64,000 nucleotides of DNA from Sphingomonas sp. QA11 (lineage in GTDB: Bacteria; Pseudomonadota; Alphaproteobacteria; Sphingomonadales; Sphingomonadaceae). A program made the translations under genes and the position numbers. Positions 34,919-45,822 of the stretch are shown piece after piece; position 1 is the stretch's first letter; each line of letters begins with the position of its first letter. The notes beneath the pieces are model-generated. The model had not been told where the DNA came from, did not search any database, and was given only the letters and a program-made list of their open reading frames with translations. The stretch covers positions 62,001 to 126,000 of the forward strand of contig NZ_CP098774.1 of assembly GCF_028473665.1 (NCBI RefSeq), in the 5' to 3' direction.

Positions 34919-36445
34919 ATGTCGTCGACGATCGAGGAGCTTGAGCGCCGCCGCGAGGCCGCCCGCATGGGCGGTGGCGAGAAGCGGATCGCGGCGCAGC
35001 ACGCACGGGGCAAACTCACCGCGCGCGAACGGTTGCAGGTTCTGCTCGACGAGGGGTCGTTCGAGGAGCTCGACATGTATGTCGAGCACAATTGCGTCGA
35101 TTTCGGCATGCCCGACCAGGTCATCCCCGGCGACGGCGTGGTGACCGGCTCGGGCACGATCAACGGCCGGCTCGTCTTCGTGTATAGCCAGGATTTCACC
35201 GTGTTCGGCGGCTCGCTCAGCGAGCGGCACGCGCAGAAGATCTGCAAGATCATGGACATGGCGATGAAGGTCGGCGCGCCCGTGATCGGCCTGAACGATT
35301 CGGGCGGCGCGCGAATCCAGGAAGGCGTCGCCTCGCTCGGCGGCTATGCCGAGGTGTTCCAGCGCAACGTTCTGGCCAGCGGCGTCGTCCCGCAGATATC
35401 GCTCATCATGGGGCCATGCGCCGGCGGCGCGGTATATAGCCCGGCTATGACCGACTTCATCTTCATGGTGAAGGACAGCTCCTACATGTTCGTCACCGGG
35501 CCGGATGTCGTGAAGACCGTTACCAACGAGATCGTCACGCAGGAGGAGCTGGGGGGCGCGGTGACTCATACCACCAGGTCTGGTGTCGCCGACATCGCCT
35601 TCGATGACGATATCGAGGCATTGCGCGCGGCCCGTGACTTCGTCGACTTCCTGCCCGCGTCGAACCGCGAGGCGGTGCCGGAGCGGCCCTGCTCCGATCC
35701 GTGGGACCGGATCGAGAACAGCCTCGACACGCTGGTGCCCGCCTCGGCCAACCAGCCCTACGATATGCACGAGCTGATCCGGAAGACGGTCGACGAGGGC
35801 GATTTCTTCGAAGTCCAGCCGACTCATGCCGGAAACATCATCATCGGTTTCGGCCGGATCGAGGGCCGCACCGTCGGCGTGGTCGCTAACCAGCCGATGG
35901 TGCTGGCCGGCTGCCTCGACATCAATTCGTCCAAGAAGGCGGCGCGCTTCGTGCGCTTCTGCGACGCGTTCGAGATCCCGATCGTCACCTTCGTCGATGT
36001 GCCGGGCTTCCTGCCGGGGACGGCGCAGGAGCTGAACGGCATCATCAAGCACGGCGCGAAGCTGCTCTTCGCCTATGCCGAGGCGACCGTGCCCAAGATC
36101 ACCGTCATCACGCGCAAGGCTTATGGCGGCGCCTATGACGTCATGGCATCAAAGCATCTGCGCGGCGACCTCAACTATGCCTGGCCGACCGCCGAGATCG
36201 CGGTGATGGGCGCGAAGGGCGCGGTCGAGATCATCTTCCGCGGCAAGAGCCCGGAAGAGATTGCCGCGCGCACCGCCGAATATGAGGCACGATTCGCCAA
36301 TCCGTTCGTGGCGGCGTCGAAGGGGTTCATCGACGAGGTGATCCAGCCGCATTCGACCCGCCGCCGGATTGCGCTAGGCCTGCGCAAGCTGCGCGGCAAG
36401 AGCATCGAGAATCCGTGGAAGAAGCACGACAACATACCGCTTTGA
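34919..36445 (+). CDS. pccB: Propionyl-CoA carboxylase beta (carboxyltransferase) subunit
   Basis: Transfers the carboxyl group from carboxybiotin to propionyl-CoA, giving (S)-methylmalonyl-CoA. From the ATG at 34919 (GGAG upstream) it is 508 aa. It has the two carboxyltransferase domains, with [20 protein letters not shown] and [20 protein letters not shown] in the first and the [20 protein letters not shown] / [13 protein letters not shown] stretches in the second. First gene of a long plus-strand operon running to pccA at 44136. Control by the divergent PccR-like regulator is expected. Confidence 0.97.
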   Translation: MSSTIEELERRREAARMGGGEKRIAAQHARGKLTARERLQVLLDEGSFEELDMYVEHNCVDFGMPDQVIPGDGVVTGSGTINGRLVFVYSQDFTVFGGSLSERHAQKICKIMDMAMKVGAPVIGLNDSGGARIQEGVASLGGYAEVFQRNVLASGVVPQISLIMGPCAGGAVYSPAMTDFIFMVKDSSYMFVTGPDVVKTVTNEIVTQEELGGAVTHTTRSGVADIAFDDDIEALRAARDFVDFLPASNREAVPERPCSDPWDRIENSLDTLVPASANQPYDMHELIRKTVDEGDFFEVQPTHAGNIIIGFGRIEGRTVGVVANQPMVLAGCLDINSSKKAARFVRFCDAFEIPIVTFVDVPGFLPGTAQELNGIIKHGAKLLFAYAEATVPKITVITRKAYGGAYDVMASKHLRGDLNYAWPTAEIAVMGAKGAVEIIFRGKSPEEIAARTAEYEARFANPFVAASKGFIDEVIQPHSTRRRIALGLRKLRGKSIENPWKKHDNIPL

Positions 36446-36525
36446 GGTGTGTCGTTGCGCGAGGCTGTTGCGCTCAATGCCGGCTTGGGCGCAGGTAAAG
36501 GCCCTCAACAGATGACAGGTGATGC

Positions 36526-37059
36526 ATGATCCTTTTCCTGACCATGGCCCTTCAGGCAGCCGCGCCGGCTGCCGCTGCACCAGCACCCGCCGCTCCCTGG
36601 ACGCCGCGCCTGCAGTCCGACCCCGCGACCGGCGCGAAATCGGGCAAGGTCTGGGCTGCCTCGCGGGAGGGCAATGGCCAGCTTGTCGTTCGCTGCGACC
36701 GCCGCACGGAGAATATCGTCTCGATCCAGTTCATCCCGAGCCTGCCGTTCGCCGCCGCGACGCCGCGACCGGTGTCGATCCAGGTCGATGGCGGATCGCC
36801 GCTCGGCACCAACTGGGAATTTCCGGGCAAGGGCACCTATGTCGCCGATGATCAGGTGGTGACCACGCTCGCCTCGGCGATCGCGCATGCCAAGGAGATC
36901 AAGCTGCGCGTGATCGATCCGATGAACAACGCGGTCGACGCGACCTTCGCCGGTCCGCCCAGCGACACGCCGATCAAGCAGGTGCTCGAGACCTGCGGCT
37001 ATGTGCTCGGCCAGGTCCCGACGCGAACGCCTGCTCCCGCCCCGGCTGCGTCCAAATGA
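36526..37059 (+). CDS. Hypothetical exported protein in the propionate operon
   Basis: Not recognised. The 177-aa product has a short hydrophobic start (MILFLTMALQAAAPAAAA) that could act as a signal peptide, then a Pro/Ala linker and a compact domain with GQLVVRCDRR, NWEFPGKGTYVADDQVV and a possible disulfide between Cys57 and the Cys in LETCGYVLG. AGGTG lies 6 nt upstream. Its stop overlaps the mce start by 4 nt, so it is co-translated with the pathway genes. No role in propionate use is apparent. Confidence 0.75.
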   Translation: MILFLTMALQAAAPAAAAPAPAAPWTPRLQSDPATGAKSGKVWAASREGNGQLVVRCDRRTENIVSIQFIPSLPFAAATPRPVSIQVDGGSPLGTNWEFPGKGTYVADDQVVTTLASAIAHAKEIKLRVIDPMNNAVDATFAGPPSDTPIKQVLETCGYVLGQVPTRTPAPAPAASK

Positions 37060-37481
37060 TCATCGGTCGCCTCAACCATGTCGGCGTGGCGACGCCGTCG
37101 ATCGCCGATGCGATCCCCTTCTATCGCGACGTGATGGGGGCGACCAGGATCCACGAGCCGTTCGATCTGCCCGCGCAGGGCGTGAAGGTATGTTTCGTCG
37201 ACACGCCCAACACGCAGATCGAACTGATCGAGCCATATGACGCGACGTCGCCGATCAACGGCTTCCTCGCCAAGAATCCGGCCGGCGGGCAGCACCATCT
37301 CTGCTACGAAGTGCCCGACATCCAGGAGGCAAAGGCCTGGTTCGAGGCCAAGGGCGCGCGCGTGCTGGGCGAGCCGCGCATCGGCGCGCACGGCACGCCG
37401 ATCTTCTTCGTCCACCCGAAGGACATGGGCGGGGTGCTGACCGAGATCATGGAAACGCCCAAGGGCGAGGGGAGCCACTAA
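37056..37481 (+). CDS. mce: Methylmalonyl-CoA epimerase
   Basis: Converts (S)- to (R)-methylmalonyl-CoA so that the mutase can act. The 141-aa protein is a two-module VOC-fold enzyme: LNHVGVATPSIADAIPFYRDVMGA at the start supplies the first metal His, GQHHLCYEVPDI the second, and GGVLTEIME the C-terminal Glu. Length is normal. It overlaps the genes on both sides by 4 nt and 1 nt, in the middle of the carboxylase-mutase operon. Confidence 0.95.
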   Translation: MIIGRLNHVGVATPSIADAIPFYRDVMGATRIHEPFDLPAQGVKVCFVDTPNTQIELIEPYDATSPINGFLAKNPAGGQHHLCYEVPDIQEAKAWFEAKGARVLGEPRIGAHGTPIFFVHPKDMGGVLTEIMETPKGEGSH

Positions 37482-38263
37482 TGGCCTATGAGCATATCCT
37501 GAGCGAGCGGCGCGGCGACGTTCTTGTCCTCACGCTCAACCGGCCGGAACGTCTCAATGCGGCGCCCCCCGCGATGTTCGACCAACTGCGCGATGCGCTT
37601 GGCGCGCTTGACGGGGCGCGGGCGGTGCTGTTCGCGGGGGCGGGCCGGGCCTTCTGCTCGGGCGCCGACGTCGCGGGTGGCGCGCTGGGGTCCGACAATC
37701 CGGGCGAGGCGACCTATCAGGCGCTGACCAACCATTATAACCGGACGATCGAGGCGGTCGCCGATCTCGGCGTGCCGGTGGTCAGCGCGGTGCGCGGCCC
37801 GGCGGCGGGGATCGGGTGCAGCCTGGCGCTCGCCGCCGATTTCTGCGTGGCGAGCGAGACCGCCTATTTCCTCCAGGCCTTCGTCAATATCGGCCTCGTG
37901 CCCGATGGTGGCGCAAGCTGGATGCTGCCCCGGCTGATCGGCAAGGCCCGTGCGACCGAGATGATGATGCTCGGCGAGCGGGTTCCCGCGGCAAAGGCGC
38001 TGGACTGGGGCATGATCCACAAGGTCACGGCCGATGACGCACTCGATGCCGAGGCGTTCGCGCTGGCGGAGCGGCTTGCGGCGGGGCCGACGGTCGCGCT
38101 CGGCCTGATGCGGCGCGGCCTCGCCCATGCGCTCGAGGTCGATTACGCCACCGCGATGCTGCGCGAGGCCGAGAACCAGCGCGCCGCGCGCGGATCGGCG
38201 GATTCGATGGAGGGCGGCATCGCCTTCCTGCAGAAGCGCAAGCCCGAGTTCCGGGGGGCGTGA
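37481..38263 (+). CDS. Enoyl-CoA hydratase/isomerase family protein
   Basis: A 260-aa crotonase-fold protein. It has LNRPERLNA, the oxyanion-hole regions [10 protein letters not shown] and [17 protein letters not shown], and [17 protein letters not shown], where the Asp of PDGG replaces the hydratase Glu as in PaaG-type isomerases. Its exact reaction is uncertain; placement between mce and mcm suggests a role in supplying propionyl-CoA or in a related branched or odd-chain step. ATG overlaps the mce stop by one base. A palindromic repeat follows its stop. Confidence 0.9.
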   Translation: MAYEHILSERRGDVLVLTLNRPERLNAAPPAMFDQLRDALGALDGARAVLFAGAGRAFCSGADVAGGALGSDNPGEATYQALTNHYNRTIEAVADLGVPVVSAVRGPAAGIGCSLALAADFCVASETAYFLQAFVNIGLVPDGGASWMLPRLIGKARATEMMMLGERVPAAKALDWGMIHKVTADDALDAEAFALAERLAAGPTVALGLMRRGLAHALEVDYATAMLREAENQRAARGSADSMEGGIAFLQKRKPEFRGA

Positions 38264-38278
38264 TGACAAGCTATTCTT

Positions 38279-38347
38279 GTTCCCCGGAGAAGGCCGGGGC
38301 CCAGGCACGAGCGGCCCGATACTGGGCCCCGGCCTTCGCCGGGGAAC
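38279..38347. repeat. Class B long inverted repeat directly before mcm
   Basis: Two 26-nt arms (38279-38304 and 38322-38347) match in 25 of 26 positions around a 17-nt loop; each arm contains a smaller CCCCGG..GAAGGCCGGGG hairpin. The right arm ends 4 nt before the mcm ATG, so folding in mRNA would bury or abut the ribosome binding site. Confidence 0.85.
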
Positions 38348-38351
38348 AGGT

Positions 38352-40493
38352 ATGACCGACAAACCCACCCTTGACGCCTGGAGCGCCGCCGCCGCGAAGG
38401 AGGTGAAGGGCAAGGACCTGACCTGGCACACGCCTGAAGGCATTGCGGTCAAGCCGCTCTACACCGCCGAGGACGTTGCCGATATCGACCCCGGCCTGCC
38501 CGGCTTCGCGCCGTTCACGCGCGGGGTACGGGCCTCGATGTATGCCGGCCGGCCCTGGACGATCCGGCAATATGCCGGCTTCTCCACCGCCGAGGCTTCC
38601 AACGCATTCTATCGCCGCAACCTTGCCGCGGGGCAGAAGGGCCTGTCGGTCGCCTTCGACCTCGCCACGCATCGCGGCTATGACAGCGATCATCCGCGCG
38701 TGACCGGCGATGTCGGCAAGGCTGGTGTCGCGATCGACACGATCGACGACATGAAGATCCTGTTCGACGGCATTCCGCTGGACAAGATGTCGGTCTCCAT
38801 GACGATGAATGGCGCGGTGATCCCGATCCTCGCCTTCTTCATCGTCGCGGGCGAGGAGCAGGGTGTTTCGCAGGCTCAGCTCGACGGCACCATCCAGAAC
38901 GACATCCTGAAGGAGTTCATGGTCCGCAACACGTACATCTACCCGCCCGAGCCGAGCATGCGGATCATCTCGGACATCATCGGCTACACGTCGCGGCATA
39001 TGCCGAAGTTCAACTCGATTTCGATCTCCGGCTATCACATGCAGGAAGCCGGAGCGACGCAGCTCCAGGAGCTTGCCTTCACCATTGCTGACGGGCGCGA
39101 ATATGCGAAGGCGGCGATGGCCTCGGGGCTCGATCTCGACGCGTTCGCCGGGCGGCTGAGCTTCTTCTTCGCGATCGGCATGAACTTCTTCATGGAGGTC
39201 GCGAAGCTGCGCGCGGCGCGGAAACTCTGGCACCGGGTGATGACCGATCTCGGCGCGAAGGACGAGCGCTCCAAGATGCTGCGCACGCATTGCCAGACAT
39301 CCGGCGTGTCGCTGACCGAACAGGACCCGTACAACAACGTCATCCGCACCACGATCGAGGCGATGGCCGCGATGCTCGGCGGCACGCAGTCGCTGCATAC
39401 CAACGCGCTCGATGAGGCGATCGCGCTGCCGACCGATTTCTCCGCCAGGATCGCGCGCAACACGCAGATCGTGCTGCAGGAAGAGACCGGCATGACTCAT
39501 GTCGTCGATCCGCTTGGCGGCAGCTATTATATCGAGAGCCTGACCCAGGAATTGTACGACAAGGCCTGGGAGATCATCGAGCGGGTCGAGGCCGAAGGCG
39601 GCATGGCGAAGGCGGTGGCGGCTGGCTGGCCGAAGGCGATGATCGAGGAAGCCTCCGCCGGGCGCGCCGCGCGCGTTGACATGGGCGAGGACGTGATCGT
39701 CGGCGTCAACAAGTACAAGCTGGCCGAAGAGGATGCGATCGACATCCTCGACGTCGATAACGTCGCGGTGCGGGAATCGCAGATCGCGCGGATCAGGAAA
39801 TCCAAGGCCGGGCGTGACGAGACGAAATGCCGGGCGGCGCTCGATGCGTTGCGCGAGGGCGCGGCGGGTAGCGAAAACGTCCTCGGCCTCGCGGTCGAAT
39901 GCGCCCGCCAGCGCGCGACGCTGGGCGAGATCAGCCAGGCGATGGAGGATGTGTTCGGTCGCTACGGCACCAAGCCGACGCCGGTCTCCGGCATCTATGG
40001 CGGCGCGCATGAGTTCGACCGGCGCTGGCTCGGGCTGCTCGACGGGGTGAATTCGCTCACCCACCGCATGGGCCGCAAACCGCGCCTGCTCGTCGCCAAG
40101 ATGGGGCAGGACGGGCATGATCGCGGGGCGAACCTCGTCTCATCGGCATTCGGCGATCTCGGTTTCGAGGTGGTGCCGGGGCCGTTGTTCCAGACGCCGA
40201 AGGAGGCCGCCGATCTGGCCATTGCGTCGGATGTCGACGTGGTCGGCGCGTCGTCGCTCGCGGCGGGGCACAAGACATTGATCCCGGAACTGATCGGCCA
40301 TCTGCGCGAGGCTGGCCGGAGCGACATCAAGGTGATCGCCGGCGGGGTTATACCGGCGCAGGATTATCAATATCTGCGCGACGCCGGCGTGCAGGGGATT
40401 TTCGGCCCCGGGACCAATCTGGTCAACGCGGCCGGCGACGTGTTGAAACTGCTGGGGCATAACCTGCCTCCGATCGAGGAAGCTGCTGAATGA
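38352..40493 (+). CDS. scpA: Methylmalonyl-CoA mutase, adenosylcobalamin-dependent
   Basis: Rearranges (R)-methylmalonyl-CoA to succinyl-CoA. From the ATG at 38352 it is 713 aa, the full-length homodimeric type. The N-terminal catalytic barrel carries [21 protein letters not shown] (in part) and [13 protein letters not shown]. The C-terminal B12 domain has [10 protein letters not shown] with the cobalt-ligating His589, and [11 protein letters not shown]. No MeaB/ArgK chaperone gene is seen nearby. The start codon lies 4 nt after a long palindrome, leaving only a weak ACAGG as ribosome site. Confidence 0.97.
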   Translation: MTDKPTLDAWSAAAAKEVKGKDLTWHTPEGIAVKPLYTAEDVADIDPGLPGFAPFTRGVRASMYAGRPWTIRQYAGFSTAEASNAFYRRNLAAGQKGLSVAFDLATHRGYDSDHPRVTGDVGKAGVAIDTIDDMKILFDGIPLDKMSVSMTMNGAVIPILAFFIVAGEEQGVSQAQLDGTIQNDILKEFMVRNTYIYPPEPSMRIISDIIGYTSRHMPKFNSISISGYHMQEAGATQLQELAFTIADGREYAKAAMASGLDLDAFAGRLSFFFAIGMNFFMEVAKLRAARKLWHRVMTDLGAKDERSKMLRTHCQTSGVSLTEQDPYNNVIRTTIEAMAAMLGGTQSLHTNALDEAIALPTDFSARIARNTQIVLQEETGMTHVVDPLGGSYYIESLTQELYDKAWEIIERVEAEGGMAKAVAAGWPKAMIEEASAGRAARVDMGEDVIVGVNKYKLAEEDAIDILDVDNVAVRESQIARIRKSKAGRDETKCRAALDALREGAAGSENVLGLAVECARQRATLGEISQAMEDVFGRYGTKPTPVSGIYGGAHEFDRRWLGLLDGVNSLTHRMGRKPRLLVAKMGQDGHDRGANLVSSAFGDLGFEVVPGPLFQTPKEAADLAIASDVDVVGASSLAAGHKTLIPELIGHLREAGRSDIKVIAGGVIPAQDYQYLRDAGVQGIFGPGTNLVNAAGDVLKLLGHNLPPIEEAAE

Positions 40494-41617
40494 GTGACAC
40501 TTTTGAACTCCCCTCCCGCTTGCGGGAGGGGCCGGGGGTGGGCTCGCGCGATCCTCAGACGGAAGATTCGTTGAAGCCGGGCGCCCACCCCCCAGCCCCC
40601 TCCCGCAAGCGGGAGGGGGAGCCGCTTCGTACCGACTGGACCCGCCAGGAAATCGCGGCGCTGTTCGATCTCCCCTTCACCGAGCTCGTCTTTCGCGCGG
40701 CCGAGGTGCACCGTGCGCATCATGCGGCGGGCGAGGTGCAGCTCTGCACATTGCTGTCGATCAAGACCGGCGGCTGTCCCGAGGATTGCGGCTATTGCTC
40801 CCAGTCGGCCTCGGCCGATTCCGAGCTCAAGGCCGAAAAGCTGATGGAGGTCCAGGCGGTCCTCGCCGCCGCCGCCGAGGCCAAGGCAGCGGGCTCGCAG
40901 CGTTTCTGCATGGGCGCTGCGTGGCGCAACCCCAAGGACCGCGACATGGGCGCGGTCGTCGCGATGGTCGAGGGCGTGAAGGCGATGGGCCTCGAGACGT
41001 GCATGACGCTCGGCATGCTGGAGCCGCACCAGGCGCACCAACTCGCCAAGGCAGGGCTCGATTACTACAATCACAATATCGATACCTCGCCCGAACATTA
41101 TGGCGATATCATCACGACGCGGACCTTCCAGGACCGGCTCGATACGCTGGAGACCGTGCGCCAGGCCGGCATCAATGTCTGCTCGGGCGGCATTGTCGGC
41201 ATGGGCGAGACCCGCGCCGACCGCGTCGGCTTCGTCCATGCGCTGGCGACCCTGCCGCGCCATCCGGAGAGCGTGCCGGTCAATGCGCTGGTGCCGGTCA
41301 AGGGCACTGTGCTTGGCGACATGCTGGCCGACACGCCGCTGGCGAAGATCGACGATATCGAGTTCGTCCGTACCGTCGCGGTCGCGCGCATCACCATGCC
41401 GCTGTCGATGGTCCGCCTCTCGGCCGGGCGTGAGAGCATGAGCGACGCGACCCAGGCGCTCTGCTTCATGGCGGGCGCCAACTCGATCTTCACCGGCGAG
41501 AAGCTGCTGACCACCGGCAATGCCGGCGGCGGTGCGGACGCCGCGTTGTTCGCCAAGCTCGGCCTGGTGCCAATGGAAGGCGAGGAGCCGATGCGGAAGG
41601 AAAAGACATGCTGCTGA
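40490..41617 (+). CDS. bioB: Biotin synthase with a translated palindromic repeat near its N-terminus
   Basis: Radical-SAM enzyme that inserts sulfur into dethiobiotin. The 375-aa product has the cluster Cys96, Cys100 and Cys103 in CPEDCGYC, then [21 protein letters not shown] and [10 protein letters not shown]. The normal BioB sequence begins at about residue 46 ([15 protein letters not shown]). Residues 7-44 are encoded by a class C repeat, and no usable start codon follows that repeat, so it must be translated. The ATG overlaps the mcm stop by 4 nt. Biotin is the cofactor of the carboxylase in this operon. Confidence 0.95.
   Translation: MSDTFELPSRLREGPGVGSRDPQTEDSLKPGAHPPAPSRKREGEPLRTDWTRQEIAALFDLPFTELVFRAAEVHRAHHAAGEVQLCTLLSIKTGGCPEDCGYCSQSASADSELKAEKLMEVQAVLAAAAEAKAAGSQRFCMGAAWRNPKDRDMGAVVAMVEGVKAMGLETCMTLGMLEPHQAHQLAKAGLDYYNHNIDTSPEHYGDIITTRTFQDRLDTLETVRQAGINVCSGGIVGMGETRADRVGFVHALATLPRHPESVPVNALVPVKGTVLGDMLADTPLAKIDDIEFVRTVAVARITMPLSMVRLSAGRESMSDATQALCFMAGANSIFTGEKLLTTGNAGGGADAALFAKLGLVPMEGEEPMRKEKTCC
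40508..40621. repeat. Class C palindromic repeat inside the bioB reading frame
   Basis: The left part carries CCCCTCCCGC-TT-GCGGGAGGGG followed by a GGGGGTGGG tract. The right part is its inverted counterpart, with CCCCACC-type bases and CCCCCTCCCGC-AA-GCGGGAGGGGG. The whole unit is 114 bp, exactly 38 codons, so it keeps frame. It encodes a Pro/Arg/Gly-rich peptide between the BioB start and the conserved domain. Confidence 0.85.
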
Positions 41618-41964
41618 CCATCGCGCTCCTCATCGCAGCTCCGCAGACCCAGACGCAGATGACTCAATCTGCGGGGACCGCCTATGCCCGGGCTGATACC
41701 GAGATGACCCGGGTGTGGCGGGCGACCCTCGCTTATATGAAGGGCCGGGACGCGCAGAACGGCTCGCGCGGCGGTGGCTTCGGCTATGCCGCGGCGCTGC
41801 TGGAAAGCCAGCGCGCCTGGCTGAAGTTCCGCGACACCGAATGCGTCATCGAGGGCGGCGAGTTCGCCGGGGGATCGATGCAATCGATGACGATCGCGGG
41901 CTGCCGGACACGGCTGACCTCGGAGCGCACGGCGCAACTCAAGTCGCTGATGTGGCGAGGGTGA
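41608..41964 (+). CDS. LprI/DUF1311-family exported protein
   Basis: A 118-aa protein with a short hydrophobic leader ([13 protein letters not shown]) and the DUF1311 pattern: paired Cys residues in [33 protein letters not shown] with [13 protein letters not shown] before them. Some family members (LprI) inhibit lysozyme; most are uncharacterised. It overlaps the end of bioB by 10 nt and has no evident link to biotin or propionate metabolism. Confidence 0.85.
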   Translation: MLLTIALLIAAPQTQTQMTQSAGTAYARADTEMTRVWRATLAYMKGRDAQNGSRGGGFGYAAALLESQRAWLKFRDTECVIEGGEFAGGSMQSMTIAGCRTRLTSERTAQLKSLMWRG

Positions 41965-41992
41965 CGTTGCGGAAGACGCCACGATACACACC

Positions 41993-42100
41993 GTCATGCT
42001 GAACTTGTTTCGGCATCCAGGCGCGGTCACCCGTCTGGAGAGCGACGATCCCGGGTCAACTGACCGCGCATGGCCCCTGAAACAGGTTCAGGGTGACGAA
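41993..42100. repeat. Class A intergenic palindromic repeat, copy 2 (before pccA)
   Basis: Begins GTCATGCTGAACTTGTTTC and ends with a CCTGAAACAGGTTCAGGG stretch plus TGACGAAGG. The outer arms are inverted copies of each other. It lies between the LprI-like gene and pccA; the AAGG at its end is the only Shine-Dalgarno-like stretch near pccA. Confidence 0.8.
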
Positions 42101-42117
42101 GGTTTTTGGGGTAGCTG

Positions 42118-44136
<2,019 letters not shown>

Positions 44137-44157
44137 CTATTCGCGACGACCCGGCGA

Positions 44158-44180
44158 AGTCCCGGCATCATGCCGGGACT
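44158..44180. terminator. Perfect 11-bp hairpin after pccA
   Basis: AGTCCCGGCAT and ATGCCGGGACT are exact reverse complements around a single base, 21 nt after the pccA stop codon. It is likely to act as a terminator or mRNA 3' end stabiliser for the propionate operon; there is no T tract. The 220 bases that follow, up to the NodT gene, hold no gene and probably the efflux promoter. Confidence 0.6.
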
Positions 44181-44403
44181 GTCCGGGCGTCGGCGGCTCC
44201 ATAGTGTCGTGAATTCGTGATGCACCGTGCGCCCGATCCCGGAACAAGTCCGGCGGGCGGTCGCAACGGTACGAATTCATGTCGATTCTATTGCAGGAAG
44301 GGGCGGCGTTCAGCGTGTTTCGGCCTGCGAGATCGTACACGGACGACAAATTGCGACAATATTTCGGTGGACCGGCACAGGGTCCGCCGCCATTTGTAAC
44401 GCT

Positions 44404-45822
44404 ATGTTTCCCAAGCGCATCCTTCTGTTGTTCACCGCCGCCCTGCCGCTCCAGGCGTGCGTGGTCGGGCCGGACTACGCCCCGCCCGTGCCCGGCGCGC
44501 TGGGCGTGCCCGGGGGCTATTCGACCCCGGCGCCGCAGGGCCAGCCAGCGGATATCTCGGCCTGGTGGACCAGCTTCAACGATCCGCTGCTGACCTCGAT
44601 CGTCGACCGCGCGCGCGACGGCAATCTGGATATCGCCCAGGCCGTGTCGCGGCTGCGCCAGGCGCGCGAATCCCTCGTTCAGGCGCGCACCCAGCGGTTG
44701 CCGACGGTGACCGGATCGGCCGGCTATCGCCGCAATGGGTTCGACACGATCGGCGCGCGGGACAATTTGTCGGTCGGCGCCGACGCTTCCTATCAGGTAG
44801 ATCTGTTCGGCGGCATCAGCCGCTCGATCGAGGCGTCGCGCGCCAGCTATGCGGGCAGCGGCTACGATCTTGCCACGGTGCAGACATCGATCGCGGCGGA
44901 GGCGGCGCGGAACTATATCCTTGCCCGGCAAGCCCAGGCGAGTCTTGCCATCGCGCGAGGTTCGCTCGGCATCCAGGACGACAATCTGGAGATCGCCGGG
45001 TTCCGCGTGCAGGCGGGGCTGGTCTCGTCGCTCGACGCCGAACAGTCGCGAGCGCAGCGGGCGCAGACGGCGGCGACCATCCCCTCGCTTGAGCAGAATT
45101 ATCAATCGGCGGTGAACCGGCTCGGCGTGCTGACCGGCCAGGCGCCGGGCGCGCTCAAGGCAGAGCTTGTGGCGACCGCGCCGATCCCCGCCGGCCCCGC
45201 GTCAGTGGCGGTCGGCATCCCGGCCGACGCGATGCGCCAGCGTCCCGATGTGCGGGCGGCGGAGCGTCGCCTCGCCGCCGCCACCGCGCAGATCGGCGTG
45301 AGCGAGGCGCAGCTTTACCCCGCGCTGAGCATCACCGGGAATATCGGCACCGCCGCCGCATCGTTCGGCGGCCTCGCCGATATCGTCACCGGCAGCCTGT
45401 TCGCCGGCCTGAGCCAGCTGATCTTCGATGGCGGGCGCGTTCGCTCGCAGGTCCGCGCGCAGCGGGCGGCGGCCGAGGGCGCGCTTGCCGCCTACAAGCA
45501 GACGGTGCTCACCGCGCTTGAGGATGTCGAGAATGCGCTGACCGCGCTCCAGTCGGCGAAGGACCGCCAGGCGCAGTTCGCCATCGCGCTCGACGCGGCA
45601 ACCAACAGCGCGATCCTGTCGCGTAGCCAGTATCGAGCGGGCCTGACCGACATTACCACGCTCAACACCAATGAAAGCGCCCTGCTCTCAGCGCAGAACG
45701 GGCTTTCCAACGCCAGGGCCGATCAGGCCCAGGCGCTCGTCCAGCTCTATCTCGCCCTTGGCGGCGGCTGGGACAGCAACGCTGTTCCCCAGGCGCCAGC
45801 GGCGCAACTTCCCCGGGAATGA
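44404..45822 (+). CDS. NodT/TolC-family outer membrane efflux lipoprotein
   Basis: Outer membrane channel of a tripartite export system. From the ATG at 44404 it is 472 aa. A lipoprotein signal ends in LPLQAC (Cys19), followed by VVGPDYAPP, the usual NodT start. Two outer-membrane-efflux repeats follow, with QAVSRLRQARESL..ARTQRLPTV in the first and the RPDVRAAERRLAAATAQIGVSEAQLYP stretch between them. It is the first gene of the efflux operon; its stop overlaps the adaptor start by 4 nt. Confidence 0.94.
   Translation: MFPKRILLLFTAALPLQACVVGPDYAPPVPGALGVPGGYSTPAPQGQPADISAWWTSFNDPLLTSIVDRARDGNLDIAQAVSRLRQARESLVQARTQRLPTVTGSAGYRRNGFDTIGARDNLSVGADASYQVDLFGGISRSIEASRASYAGSGYDLATVQTSIAAEAARNYILARQAQASLAIARGSLGIQDDNLEIAGFRVQAGLVSSLDAEQSRAQRAQTAATIPSLEQNYQSAVNRLGVLTGQAPGALKAELVATAPIPAGPASVAVGIPADAMRQRPDVRAAERRLAAATAQIGVSEAQLYPALSITGNIGTAAASFGGLADIVTGSLFAGLSQLIFDGGRVRSQVRAQRAAAEGALAAYKQTVLTALEDVENALTALQSAKDRQAQFAIALDAATNSAILSRSQYRAGLTDITTLNTNESALLSAQNGLSNARADQAQALVQLYLALGGGWDSNAVPQAPAAQLPRE

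Noticed and set aside
34706..36052. Upstream extension of the PccR-like regulator frame to 911 codons
   Set aside because: It would run antisense through pccB and the operator region; the helix-turn-helix begins right after the ATG at 34705.
38264..38351. Possible cobalamin riboswitch before the B12-dependent mutase
   Set aside because: The gap is fully explained by a class B palindromic repeat and is far too short for a cobalamin aptamer.
38271..40118. A 615-codon open frame antisense to methylmalonyl-CoA mutase
   Set aside because: Shadow of mcm with His/Arg/Asp-rich low-information sequence.
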